Position numbers and translations under genes: made by a program
Shown here: one piece after another, positions 16,721-25,316 of the stretch
How positions within the stretch are numbered: the first letter of the stretch is position 1
How the letters are laid out: every line of letters begins with the position of its first letter
Notes under the pieces: model-generated
Told to the model about the DNA's origin: nothing
The model's input: only the letters and a program-made list of their open reading frames with translations
Database searches by the model: none
DNA from: Pseudaeromonas sharmana
GTDB lineage: Bacteria; Pseudomonadota; Gammaproteobacteria; Enterobacterales; Aeromonadaceae
DNA: 64,000 nucleotides
NCBI RefSeq assembly: GCF_042649925.1
Contig: NZ_JBHSAF010000014.1
Location: 248,001 to 312,000 of the forward strand
Reading direction: 5' to 3'

Positions 16721-19441
16721 ATGACAATCAAGAATGCTCCGATGCAGTTGTGGGTTCACCTGGGCGTGACCCTGAGCCGTAACCTGTTGCAACTCCCCGA
16801 AAGCCCGGAATTATTTGAACATCTGCGTCAGCAGATGCAGCAAGCCAGACTCAGCGGCGTCGATGCCGTTGTCCTCCCCATCAGCTGGCGTCACGTTGCC
16901 CCCTTTGCGCCGGAGCAGGCCAGCCAGGCCAGCAGTTGGCGCCCTTATTGCCAGTTGTTCACCATGGCCCGGCAGTTGGGGCTGAAGGTGATCCCGGACT
17001 TGTCTCTGGTGGCCAGAGGCATGGATGACAGCCGTCATATGACGCTGCTTCCCGGCTGGTTGTGGGGGCATTTGCAACAGCAGCTGCCTGCCGATGAACC
17101 GCGCGACACTTTCAGTTTTCTTGATCAATATGGCCGCGACAGTGTGGCCGTCACCTCGTACTGGGCCCACGACTATACCCGACCGCTGTTCGCGCAATTC
17201 TTGCAGGGATTTGCCGAACATCTGGCTGAATTTGCCGACATGGTGCCGCATCTGGTGCTCAGCGTCGGGCCGGAGGGGGAGTGGCGTTATCCGTTGCTCG
17301 GCCACTATGCCAGTGATGGCCTGCTGGCGCACTTTCCCTGTTTCAGCCAACGCGCCCTGTCTCAGTTACGGGATACCCAGCTGGCTTACTATGGCTCGCT
17401 GGCGGCATGGCAGCAGGCATGGCACTGTGAGAAGCAGGATCTGACAGCCAATCAGGTACTCAAGGCGCAGCTGATACAGATTGCCAGTGCGCTGCTGGAG
17501 GGCACTCATGGTCAGGCGGAGCAGGATGTCTATCGCTGGTATCAGGCATCGCTGACAGCGTATGGCCAGCAGTTGATGCTGCTGGCGGCCGAGGTCTTTG
17601 TTGGCCGTTGGCAAGGCGTATCGCTGGGGGTGCGTTTGCCGGGGCGTCTTCCGCTGCTCAAGGGGGGCGATGAACACAGTGCGGCGCTGATCGCCGGTTT
17701 TGCAACCGTTGCTGTCGACGCAGCGCCGGGTGCCGACGATGAACACTACCAGCAGCTGCTTGCGCAGCTGATTCCTGCCGCCGTGCGATCGCGTTGCCGC
17801 CTGTTGCTCACCGGGGCCGGTGTTCAGCAAGGCGAACGCGAGCCGATGCTGATGACCCACTGGCAGAGTGCGGCGGCGGCGCTGGGTTTGCCGCTGCTCG
17901 CCGAGAGCGATCGCCGTCTGGCACTGGATGATCATCCGCAGTGGGATCATCTGATCAACACCGTGATGCACCAGGGCGCCTACTGTGGCTGGGCGATCCG
18001 CGATCTGGACATCCTGATGGGCCAGGAGGTCGGCGAAGCCCGCTTGCGCCAGTTGACCCGCTTGCGTCACGGCCAGGGACAGGTGTCGCGACTCAATCAC
18101 CGTGAATTCCGCGTGATGGGGCCGTTGCACCTCAAGGTCGCCAACCAGCGTCAGTTGTTGTCCGAGGCGGAGTGGCAGCAGTTTGCCGACGAAGTGCGCC
18201 AGTTGCGGCGCATGGGGGTCACGGCCATCTCCACCGATCTGTGGTGGGGGCTGATTGAGGGCCGGCAATCCGGTGTCTTTGACTGGAGCTACTATGACCG
18301 CCTCGTCGCCTTGCTGGCACGCCATGACATGCGCTGGGTGCCTATCCTGTCGTTCCACCAGGCTGGTGGCAACGTCAATGACGATTTCATGCAGACGATT
18401 CCACTCTGGCTGTGGGGCAAGTTGCTGGAGACCCATCCTGAGCTCGATTCGGTGCGCGATCTGCAATATGTCAGCGAAACCGGCGATGCCTCGATGGAGT
18501 ATGTCTCGCTGTGGGCAGACCAGTATGTTCAGCCTTACTATGAACGCTTCATGACGGCGTTCCGCGACCACTTCATCAGCCGTGCCGGCATGATTGCCGA
18601 GATCAATGTCAGCCTGGGTCCGGCCGGGGAGTTGCGTTACCCCAGTTACAATGCCCACGACTGGGGGAATTACCCAAACCGGGGAACACTGCAGTGTTAC
18701 AGCCCGTTGGCCGAACAGGACTGGCAGCGTTATTTGCGCAGCCGCTTCTCGTCACTCGAGGCGCTGAATTATGCCTTTGGTACCCGTTATCGGACCTTTG
18801 CCGAGATTGCGATGCCGGTTGCCGACAACCTGTTCGATAACAAGGAATACGTCTATTCAGCCTGGGCGAGAGAGTTTCTCGGTTGGTATCACGGTGCGCT
18901 GGTCGCGCATGGCCAACGGATCCTGCAGGCGGCGCTGGACATTTTCGCGGTCGGAGACTGGGTGCGGATCCCCGTCGGCATCAAGGTGCCGGGAATTCAC
19001 TGGGAGATCAGCGATCCGGCCTCACCGCGGGTGGCGGAGATCACCGCCGGACTGATCCGACCCCATCCCACATTGGGCCCGACAAACCAGCGTGAATATC
19101 TGCAGCTGCTCGAGCAACTGGTGCCGTCCGACTGTCGTCAGCGTGTGGTAGTCCACTTCACCTGTCTGGAAATGATCAATAAAGACTATGAAGGCTACTC
19201 GCGTGCCGCCGATCTGGTGGGCTGGTTTGCCGATGCGGCTCATGAGCTAGGCATCAGTTTGATGGGAGAAAATGCACTGGCCGGTGAGCTATACGGTGAA
19301 CAGGGCTGGCAACAGATTGCCAATGCACTGCGCCGCACGCCGGGCTTTGGTGGCATTACCTTCTTGCGCATGCAGAACTTCTTCGATGAAAACCGCACGC
19401 CCCGTGAACGGTTACAGTGGTTGATCAATCAGTTTCAGTGA
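16721..19441 (+). CDS. Tandem glycoside hydrolase family 14 (beta-amylase-like) protein
   Basis: A 906-residue cytoplasmic protein (no signal peptide) made of two GH14-like halves. Half 2 (about 460-906) has all beta-amylase hallmarks: STDLWWGLIEG near 504-514, loop SFHQAGGNVNDD near 544-555, GPAGELRYPSY with the catalytic acid E637, HFTCLEM near 812-818, and GENAL with the catalytic base E850. Half 1 (about 8-445) is a diverged copy keeping GPEGEWRYP (E187) and a LAESD segment (E395) but lacking the HQxGGNV loop and the TCLEM motif. Beta-amylases release maltose from alpha-glucan ends. Usual family length is ~450-550, so the doubling is unusual. It is followed by an MFS sugar transporter and preceded by a CRP site. 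Confidence 0.88.
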   Translation: MTIKNAPMQLWVHLGVTLSRNLLQLPESPELFEHLRQQMQQARLSGVDAVVLPISWRHVAPFAPEQASQASSWRPYCQLFTMARQLGLKVIPDLSLVARGMDDSRHMTLLPGWLWGHLQQQLPADEPRDTFSFLDQYGRDSVAVTSYWAHDYTRPLFAQFLQGFAEHLAEFADMVPHLVLSVGPEGEWRYPLLGHYASDGLLAHFPCFSQRALSQLRDTQLAYYGSLAAWQQAWHCEKQDLTANQVLKAQLIQIASALLEGTHGQAEQDVYRWYQASLTAYGQQLMLLAAEVFVGRWQGVSLGVRLPGRLPLLKGGDEHSAALIAGFATVAVDAAPGADDEHYQQLLAQLIPAAVRSRCRLLLTGAGVQQGEREPMLMTHWQSAAAALGLPLLAESDRRLALDDHPQWDHLINTVMHQGAYCGWAIRDLDILMGQEVGEARLRQLTRLRHGQGQVSRLNHREFRVMGPLHLKVANQRQLLSEAEWQQFADEVRQLRRMGVTAISTDLWWGLIEGRQSGVFDWSYYDRLVALLARHDMRWVPILSFHQAGGNVNDDFMQTIPLWLWGKLLETHPELDSVRDLQYVSETGDASMEYVSLWADQYVQPYYERFMTAFRDHFISRAGMIAEINVSLGPAGELRYPSYNAHDWGNYPNRGTLQCYSPLAEQDWQRYLRSRFSSLEALNYAFGTRYRTFAEIAMPVADNLFDNKEYVYSAWAREFLGWYHGALVAHGQRILQAALDIFAVGDWVRIPVGIKVPGIHWEISDPASPRVAEITAGLIRPHPTLGPTNQREYLQLLEQLVPSDCRQRVVVHFTCLEMINKDYEGYSRAADLVGWFADAAHELGISLMGENALAGELYGEQGWQQIANALRRTPGFGGITFLRMQNFFDENRTPRERLQWLINQFQ

Positions 19442-19447
19442 AACTTC

Positions 19448-19468
19448 GGCGGCCACGGCGGGGCCGCC
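19448..19468 (+). other. Intercistronic hairpin after the GH14 gene
   Basis: Perfect repeat GGCGGCC / GGCCGCC around a 7-base loop, 7 bases after the GH14 stop. No T-run follows, so it is a weak terminator at best; it could trim or stabilise the upstream message. Confidence 0.5.
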
Positions 19469-19646
19469 TCAATGTCTAAATCTTGAACAGCCTCACACAA
19501 ATGTAACCGCTGACATATTGACGGTTTTGTAAGTTCACTGAATCGACCGGTTGTGCTGTGAAGCCGATCACGTCTCCTGCTGACTGAAAACGTTACATTG
19601 ACGCCCCTTCTTAGGGACAAGCGTGATCATTCAGCGGGAATAATAA

Positions 19647-20993
19647 ATGCAAAAACCATCTCTCTCCTTTTGGCAAATATGGAATATGAGTTTCGGCTTC
19701 ATGGGCATTCAGTTCGGTTTCGGGCTGCAGAATGCCAATGTCAGCCGAATTTTTGAAACCCTCGGTGCCAGCATCGATCAGATCCCGATTCTGTGGATCG
19801 CCGCACCGCTCACTGGCCTGCTGGTGCAACCGTTGATCGGTTATTTCAGCGACCGCACCTGGTGCCGGCTCGGTCGTCGTCGGCCCTATTTTTTGGCGGG
19901 TGCCATTCTCTCCTCGTTGGCCCTGCTCATCATGCCCAACAGCCCTTACCTGTGGGTCGCCGCCGGTATGCTGTGGATCCTCGATGCATCGATCAATGTG
20001 TCGATGGAGCCATTTCGTGCGCTGGTGGCGGATAATCTGCCGTCACGCCAGCGGACATCCGGTTTTGCGGTGCAAACGTTCTTTATCGGCGTAGGCTCAG
20101 TGGTGGCATCTGCCATGCCGTATTTGCTGACCAACGTGTTCGGTATTGCCAATACGGCGCCGGAAGGGGTGATTCCGCCGTCAGTGAAATGGTCGTTCTA
20201 CGCAGGCGGACTGGTGTTCTTGCTGACCATACTCTGGACTGTGTGGCGCACGCGGGAGTATTCACCGGCACAATTGCAGGCCTTCGACGCGGATGTGTCA
20301 TCAGCGCCGCAAGCTGATGGTCTGCGACCGGCCATCCGCGATATTCTGGCGATGCCAGCTACCATGCGGCAGCTGGCCGGGGTGCAGTTTTTCAGCTGGT
20401 TTGCACTGTTTGCGATGTGGATTTACACCACCTCGGCGGTGACCAGCCACCTGTATGGCAGTACAGATTCATCCTCTGCGCTGTACAACGAAGGGGCGGA
20501 TTGGGTTGGCATCTGTTTTGCTGCCTATAACGGCATCTCGGCGCTGGCGGCGTTCGTCCTGCCCTGGTTGGCGAGCCGTATCGGGCGTCGCGGTGTGCAT
20601 GCGCTGTGCCTCGCACTGGGGGGCGTGGCACTGATCGGTATGAATCTGATCAGCGATCCACGCTGGTTGTTGATCAACATGGTCGGCATTGGCTTTGCGT
20701 GGGCATCGATACTCTGTATGCCGTATGCCATTCTGGCCGGCGCGCTGCCGGCACGGCGCATGGGTTTTTACATGGGCGTTTTCAATTTCTTTATCGTCCT
20801 GCCACAGGTATTGGCTGCGGGCATCCTCGGTTATATCACCCGTGAATACTTCGATGGCAACGCGATGTCGGCGCTGGCACTGGGCGGCGCCTCCATGCTG
20901 CTGGCGGCGCTTATGACATTGAAAGTCAAGGATGTCGATGAAGCGGTCAGCGAGCACAACGGCTCAGGCGCTATCGCGCCGGTTACGGCGTAA
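19647..20993 (+). CDS. MFS sugar transporter (GPH/SLC45-like, probable maltose or sucrose)
   Basis: Inner-membrane proton-coupled sugar importer, 448 residues with about 12 membrane segments. The early sequence FWQIWNMSFGFMGIQFGFGLQ and the cytoplasmic loop GYFSDRTWCRLGRRRPYF are characteristic of the bacterial maltose/sucrose MFS permeases related to plant SUT and animal SLC45 proteins. A later RRGVHALCLALGG loop mirrors it in the second half. It follows the GH14 gene in the same direction with a 205-base gap, so a coupled role in maltose/maltodextrin use is likely but unproven. A GGGAA ribosome site precedes the ATG. Confidence 0.88.
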   Translation: MQKPSLSFWQIWNMSFGFMGIQFGFGLQNANVSRIFETLGASIDQIPILWIAAPLTGLLVQPLIGYFSDRTWCRLGRRRPYFLAGAILSSLALLIMPNSPYLWVAAGMLWILDASINVSMEPFRALVADNLPSRQRTSGFAVQTFFIGVGSVVASAMPYLLTNVFGIANTAPEGVIPPSVKWSFYAGGLVFLLTILWTVWRTREYSPAQLQAFDADVSSAPQADGLRPAIRDILAMPATMRQLAGVQFFSWFALFAMWIYTTSAVTSHLYGSTDSSSALYNEGADWVGICFAAYNGISALAAFVLPWLASRIGRRGVHALCLALGGVALIGMNLISDPRWLLINMVGIGFAWASILCMPYAILAGALPARRMGFYMGVFNFFIVLPQVLAAGILGYITREYFDGNAMSALALGGASMLLAALMTLKVKDVDEAVSEHNGSGAIAPVTA

Positions 20994-21065
20994 TCGATAG
21001 GTGCCGCGCTATACGCGAACGCATCATTCATCATCGTAATAGTTACGTTAAATCGCGTTAAAAAA

Positions 21066-21090
21066 ACAGAGGGCCTTCATGGCCCTCTGT
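21066..21090 (-). terminator. Terminator of cdd
   Basis: Perfect 10-base inverted repeat ACAGAGGGCC / GGCCCTCTGT with a 5-base loop; on the minus strand it is followed by TTTTTTT. It lies 26 bases after the cdd stop codon. Confidence 0.9.
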
Positions 21091-21132
21091 CTCAGGTATT
21101 TACTGTCTCAGGTATTTACTGTCTCAGGTATT
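21088..21132. repeat. 16-base tandem repeat across the cdd stop codon
   Basis: TGTCTCAGGTATTTAC is repeated at 21088-21103 and 21104-21119, with a partial third copy from 21120. The repeat starts in the foot of the cdd terminator and runs into the last codons of cdd, so one unit spans the stop codon. Confidence 0.9.
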
Positions 21133-21997
21133 CCAGCGTCGAAAGCCCATAGGCCTGCAATAGCGACTCGGTAGGGACGCGATGCGACAAGCGCCCGTGC
21201 GCTGATTCATACAAGGCCGCCCGGGTAATCGCCTCGGGTGTCAAACCTTGCATGCGCAACAGGATCAATGCGGACTGCAACGGCGGCAGGCTCGGGTTGA
21301 AGGCGGCATTTTCAGCATAGCGCCCGCAGATCACCCGCCCGTCCTGCAGCGCCAGTGCCACCCCGGCGTAGGCGTGGGAGTAGGGGGCATAGCTCTGGCT
21401 GGCCGCTTGCCAGGCTGCAGCCAGTAGTGGCTGGCCCTCTGGCGGGGCGACCAGTGCGTGCAACTGGGGCTGCAGCAGCGTCTCCACTATGCCCAGATCC
21501 GCAGGGCCGAAGGCGTCTGGCAGCAGTTGTTGCAGGCTCTGAGCTCGTCCTGGCAGATGGATCTGCAGCTGCTTGGCCGAATTGGTCTCATTCATGAACT
21601 GCCGGCAATGACCGCAGGGGGAAGCATTGATGGTTATGGCTTCGAGGGCCGTCTCTCCGCATAGCCAGGCGTGATTGATTGCGCATTGTTCGGCATGAAT
21701 GGTTTGGGCCAGGGGTTGCTGCCGAAACTCCATGTTGGCCCCTAGATACCACGCTCCCGAGCCCCCCCAGGCGATAGCACCGACGTGGAAATGGGAGATC
21801 TCGGCGTACGCAAAACTGGCAGCCAGCGGTAACAATTGCAGCGAGAGTTCCTGTTTAGTCAGCCCTGAGACGGATTGAAGTTGTTCGATCAACGACGCCG
21901 GGAGGCGAGAAAGATCGTGGTGGCGGGCATGCGCTTGCAACAGCTGCTGCCAAGCGGCAGGCAGGGTAGTCAGGACGTGTTCAGTGGTAGCGAGCAT
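21116..21997 (-). CDS. cdd: Cytidine deaminase
   Basis: Deaminates cytidine and deoxycytidine to uridine forms in pyrimidine salvage. The 293-residue length matches the long enterobacterial Cdd (E. coli 294) with an N-terminal catalytic and a C-terminal decayed deaminase domain. Zinc and catalytic residues are visible: H101-A-E103 and P127-C128-G-H-C131. The C-terminal copy (from ~190) lacks the zinc cysteines, as in E. coli. Gene order yohJ-yohK-cdd is the same as in E. coli. A LacI-family-like operator lies 75-90 bases upstream. Confidence 0.96.
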   Translation of the reverse strand: MLATTEHVLTTLPAAWQQLLQAHARHHDLSRLPASLIEQLQSVSGLTKQELSLQLLPLAASFAYAEISHFHVGAIAWGGSGAWYLGANMEFRQQPLAQTIHAEQCAINHAWLCGETALEAITINASPCGHCRQFMNETNSAKQLQIHLPGRAQSLQQLLPDAFGPADLGIVETLLQPQLHALVAPPEGQPLLAAAWQAASQSYAPYSHAYAGVALALQDGRVICGRYAENAAFNPSLPPLQSALILLRMQGLTPEAITRAALYESAHGRLSHRVPTESLLQAYGLSTLEYLRQ

Positions 21998-22033
21998 CAG
22001 ATTCTCCGCCTAGGATGGCCGTGGAGTAGCAGT

Positions 22034-22096
22034 GAGTCTGAATGTGCACGCCATTGATTTTTCGAGCAAAATCGAAACGTTTGACAATTCAGACTC
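22034..22096. promoter_or_regulatory. LacI-family-like operator framed by an inverted repeat, cdd promoter region
   Basis: ATCGAAACGTTTGACA at 22071-22086 has the central AAACGTTTG of PurR/CytR-type operators. It sits inside a perfect 10-base inverted repeat, GAGTCTGAAT (22034-22043) and ATTCAGACTC (22087-22096). E. coli cdd is controlled by CytR and CRP, so a LacI-family regulator here is plausible. The inverted repeat could alternatively be a long-loop hairpin after yohK. Confidence 0.4.
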
Positions 22097-22107
22097 TGTG
22101 CAGCATC

Positions 22108-22803
22108 TCACAAATGCTGGCTAATCCAGTGGTACAGCGCAAACAGCACCGGGGCCAGTATCGCAGTCAAAACACCACATACCACCATGGCCAGTGATGA
22201 AAAGGCGCCTTGTGTAGTGCCCCTTTCTGCGGCAGCGGCGGTGCCGACGGCATGGGAACAGGCGCCGATGGCCAGTCCCTGTGCTTGCGGATCGGTTACC
22301 CGAAACAGTCGCAGTAGCGGGAAACCAATGACAGCGCCAAGGATCCCGACCAGCACAACAATCGCGGCGGCGATGGCGGCTACGCCACCAAGACTGCTGC
22401 TGACGCTCATCGCCAGCGGCGTAGTAATTGATCGCGTAGCAATGGAGCTGACAATCTCTGGCGCAGTGGGCACCAGGCTGCAGGTGATCAACGTCAGCCC
22501 AACGCTGATGAGCACGGATAAACTGCATCCGAGCAGGATTGGTTTCAATCGGGCACGGATTTGACCAATCTGCTGGTATAGCGGAATAGCCAATGCCACT
22601 ACGGCCGGTTCAAGCAGCAGGTGAATGGGATGGGCGCCGGCCTGATAGTCCTGCAATGCACTGCCGCTGAGCACGATCACGGCCATGATGACGAACATCG
22701 GCAGGAGCACCGGATTGATAAACGGCCACGGTTTGAAACGATATAGCTGGCGGGTCAGCCAGTAGAGCAGCAAAGTCAGTGGTATGGCGAAATAGAAGAT
22801 CAT
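22108..22803 (-). CDS. yohK: LrgB/CidB family inner-membrane protein YohK
   Basis: A 231-residue membrane protein with about six to seven hydrophobic segments and the LrgB-family hallmarks SITTPLAMSVSSSLGG near the middle and IGACSHAVGTAAAAE in the C-terminal half. LrgB proteins pair with LrgA and are linked to murein hydrolase export, programmed lysis or metabolite transport depending on species. The start overlaps the yohJ stop by 4 bases (ATGA), so the two subunits are coupled, and cdd follows as in E. coli. Confidence 0.93.
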   Translation of the reverse strand: MIFYFAIPLTLLLYWLTRQLYRFKPWPFINPVLLPMFVIMAVIVLSGSALQDYQAGAHPIHLLLEPAVVALAIPLYQQIGQIRARLKPILLGCSLSVLISVGLTLITCSLVPTAPEIVSSIATRSITTPLAMSVSSSLGGVAAIAAAIVVLVGILGAVIGFPLLRLFRVTDPQAQGLAIGACSHAVGTAAAAERGTTQGAFSSLAMVVCGVLTAILAPVLFALYHWISQHL

Positions 22804-23171
22804 GAACGGTTCATCCTCTGAAAGACATGACCGACAACGAACAGGATCAAGGCAATACCCAATACCACATTGATCAGAATGACCGTCAATGAGGCCAATA
22901 CGGTATCCAGATAGGCCAGTAACCCGACGGCGACCGGAATGAACAGCAGGGCCATGTGTCGAAGCAAGAGCCCGCCACTGGCCTCAAGCCAATGCAGCTT
23001 CACCAACTGAAAATTGAGTAACAAAAACAGCAACAACATGCCGATGATGCTGCCGGGAAAGGCGAAGGGTAATTGGCTGGCGACCAGCTTGCCGACACCC
23101 AAGGCCGCCAGGATGATGAGAAAACTCGAAACATAGCTCAGGGCACGTTGCACCCTTTGGTTATGTGTCAT
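22800..23171 (-). CDS. yohJ: LrgA/CidA family inner-membrane protein YohJ (UPF0299)
   Basis: A 123-residue protein with four membrane segments and the family motif FPGSIIGMLLLFLLL at about 37-51, then LLRHMALLFIPVAVGLL. Holin-like partner of YohK. The open frame extends to a GTG at 23204, but the ATG at 23171 gives the usual family length and alignment with E. coli YohJ, so I prefer it; the ribosome site (GATGG) is weak. Confidence 0.9.
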   Translation of the reverse strand: MTHNQRVQRALSYVSSFLIILAALGVGKLVASQLPFAFPGSIIGMLLLFLLLNFQLVKLHWLEASGGLLLRHMALLFIPVAVGLLAYLDTVLASLTVILINVVLGIALILFVVGHVFQRMNRS

Positions 23172-23296
23172 GACTGCAACCATCAAAAATGCGTTATGAC
23201 TCACACTTTATCATGACGATGGCGTGCGTGCAGCCGCTTATCCGCCTGCGCAGCAAGAGTCTGTTCAGCTTCCAGGGGCTACAATGGAGGAAACAC

Positions 23297-23334
23297 AAAT
23301 GAGAAGGGCGAGTCCAGTGTACTGACTCGCCCTT
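23297..23334 (+). other. Possible 8-codon leader peptide over a hairpin
   Basis: The 434-base gap 23172-23605 contains no normal gene. In it, GGAGG (23287-23291) precedes an ATG opening MRRASPVY-stop, and the reading frame lies on the left arm and loop of a perfect 11-base hairpin AAGGGCGAGTC / GACTCGCCCTT (23304-23334). This could be an independent terminator-like element or a leader, but no T-run of more than three follows. Confidence 0.25.
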
Positions 23335-23458
23335 TAAGTGCGACTGTCATCGCGACAGCGCGAACCATGTGGAACGTATTGCATGAACAAACTCTTAAAC
23401 GCTAGGCCATCCGGTACGGTGGCCCCCTTGCTCACTTCATGATGGAACCGTGTAGCCT

Positions 23459-23486
23459 GTTACGTGTTACGTGTTACGTGTTACGT
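23459..23486. repeat. 7-base tandem repeat (GTTACGT x4)
   Basis: Four perfect head-to-tail copies of GTTACGT about 120 bases upstream of the alpha-galactosidase start. Immediately after it a GCATGTT motif is repeated twice. Simple-sequence tracts like this can vary in copy number by slipped-strand replication. Confidence 0.95.
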
Positions 23487-23605
23487 GTAGCTTGGAGCAT
23501 GTTGCATGTTGCTTGAAGGAGCACTTTAACTATAGCGCGTGTTTGCAGATTGCAAGTCGAAATTTCATATAAAAGTTTTATCGTCACAACCAATGGGATT
23601 GCAGC

Positions 23606-25303
23606 ATGAATAACTTGCTTGACCACTGGCGTCACGCCATCCAGAACACTCCTTCAATTCCAGGTACATTGACCACGCCGGCCTGGTCGGATGATGAGGT
23701 CGTTGTCAGGCTGGATAACATCTCGAATGAGCCCCTATGCCCACGCGAGTGGCTCTTGCTGGACCAGCCTGTTGCTGAACCGGACTGGCCTATCTATGGT
23801 GAAGGATTCCAGATGCTGGCGCAAACAGCGGGTAGCTGGGGCGCACCGCAACCGATAGGGCGCTGTCCTGATGCCGAGGTCTATCGCATAACCGCGGACG
23901 AGGGCTACCACACAGTACATAATCTGCTGATGTTCAAGGCGCAGGAGCAGTGGACACTGTTGGCATTTACCGGCTGTGAGCGCTTCGGCGGTGAGTTCCG
24001 ACTCTTTCCTGACGGGCGTCTGCAGGTGCTGATGCGCACCGAGTCTGTGGCCTTGCGGCCTGGCAGTCATTGGTTGAGTGAGCCGTTACTGGTGATGCAA
24101 GGCCGGCAACGAGGCGACTTGCTGGCCCGGTTGGCGCAGCGCATTGCACGGCATCATCCACCTGTCTGTGCCATGGCGCGGCCAACGGGGTGGTGCTCCT
24201 GGTATCACTACTATGCCGACGTCAGTGCCGACGATATCCGCGAAAACCTGCAGCAGATCCAGCAGCGTTTCCCTGAGCTACGTTATGTGCAAATCGATGA
24301 TGGTTATCAAGCTGCCATGGGGGACTGGCTTACTCCTTCTGACCGGTTTGATGGCGGGTTGCAACCAGTAGTGGAGGCCATCCATGCCAGTGGCGCCGAG
24401 CCGGCGTTGTGGGTCGCCCCGTTTATCGCCGAACCGGGGTCCAGGCTGTTCCAGGACCATCCGGAGTGGTTTATCCGCGATGAACATGGTCAGCCTCTGG
24501 CTGCGGAAACCGTCACCTACGGTGGCTGGCGCTGCACCCCCTGGTATGTCTTGGATGGCAGCCACCCGGAGGTTCAAGCACATCTTAGCGGGCTGTTTTC
24601 CACCTTGCGGCATCGGTTCGGCATTCGTTATTTCAAGCTGGATGCCAACTTTTGGGGGGCGATCCATGGAGGCAAACATCATGATCCGCAAGCAACACGT
24701 ATCAGCGCATACCGACGCGGCATGCAAGCCATCATAGATGGTGCCGGGGAAGGGGCCTTCCTGTTGGGTTGCAACGCACCGATATGGCCTTCGCTCGGGC
24801 TGGTGCAAGGGATGCGCGTAGCGGATGACATTGAGCGCTCCGGGCATCGTATCCGACAGGTCGCTCGCGAGATCTTCGCCCGCAGTTGGCAAGGTGAGCG
24901 CCTGTGGCAGCTCGATCCGGATTGTCTGTGTCTGCACGATTTAAGCTGGCAGCACGCCTCACAGGCTGATTACGAATTTCATATGACGACTCTGCTCGCC
25001 TGTGGCGGCATGATCTTGAGTGGCGATCGACTGCGTGATCTGAATCCACGGCAGAGCCAGTGGCTCCAGATGCTGATCCGCATGGCAGAGGGACGAGCGC
25101 CAGCAGCGGATTTTTGTGAAGACCTGAGCTATGGCGAGATGGTGTTTGATGGCAAACGCTGGTCGTTTTTCTTCAACTGGCACGCCGAGGCACAACGCTT
25201 GGTCCTGCCAGCCGGGGGGGAGTTGGCGCTCTATGACGCACCAGCACCCGATGAGTATCTGTTGCCGCCGGGAGGCGCCCTGGTCGTCACCTACCGCTTG
25301 TAA
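23606..25303 (+). CDS. Alpha-galactosidase, GH36 family
   Basis: Hydrolyses terminal alpha-galactosides such as melibiose or raffinose-type sugars. The 565-residue protein has an N-terminal beta-sandwich region (to about 180) and a barrel with family motifs: GWCSWYHYY at 195-203, QIDDGYQ around 229-235, LWVAPFIAEPGS, and YFKLDANFW giving the nucleophile D346. The acid/base is probably D408 in the RVADDIERSG segment. No signal peptide, so cytoplasmic. It is shorter than the ~700-residue classical GH36 enzymes. No transporter is next to it; it stands alone between yohJ and convergent asnB. Confidence 0.88.
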   Translation: MNNLLDHWRHAIQNTPSIPGTLTTPAWSDDEVVVRLDNISNEPLCPREWLLLDQPVAEPDWPIYGEGFQMLAQTAGSWGAPQPIGRCPDAEVYRITADEGYHTVHNLLMFKAQEQWTLLAFTGCERFGGEFRLFPDGRLQVLMRTESVALRPGSHWLSEPLLVMQGRQRGDLLARLAQRIARHHPPVCAMARPTGWCSWYHYYADVSADDIRENLQQIQQRFPELRYVQIDDGYQAAMGDWLTPSDRFDGGLQPVVEAIHASGAEPALWVAPFIAEPGSRLFQDHPEWFIRDEHGQPLAAETVTYGGWRCTPWYVLDGSHPEVQAHLSGLFSTLRHRFGIRYFKLDANFWGAIHGGKHHDPQATRISAYRRGMQAIIDGAGEGAFLLGCNAPIWPSLGLVQGMRVADDIERSGHRIRQVAREIFARSWQGERLWQLDPDCLCLHDLSWQHASQADYEFHMTTLLACGGMILSGDRLRDLNPRQSQWLQMLIRMAEGRAPAADFCEDLSYGEMVFDGKRWSFFFNWHAEAQRLVLPAGGELALYDAPAPDEYLLPPGGALVVTYRL

Positions 25304-25316
25304 CTGCGCATAAGAA

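Noticed and set aside
23205..23297. 29-codon plus-strand frame after yohJ
   Set aside because: No ribosome site and ordinary composition; only the later 8-codon frame has a strong ribosome site.
23459..23486. CRISPR array
   Set aside because: Repeats of 7 bases are contiguous with no spacers and no cas genes are present.
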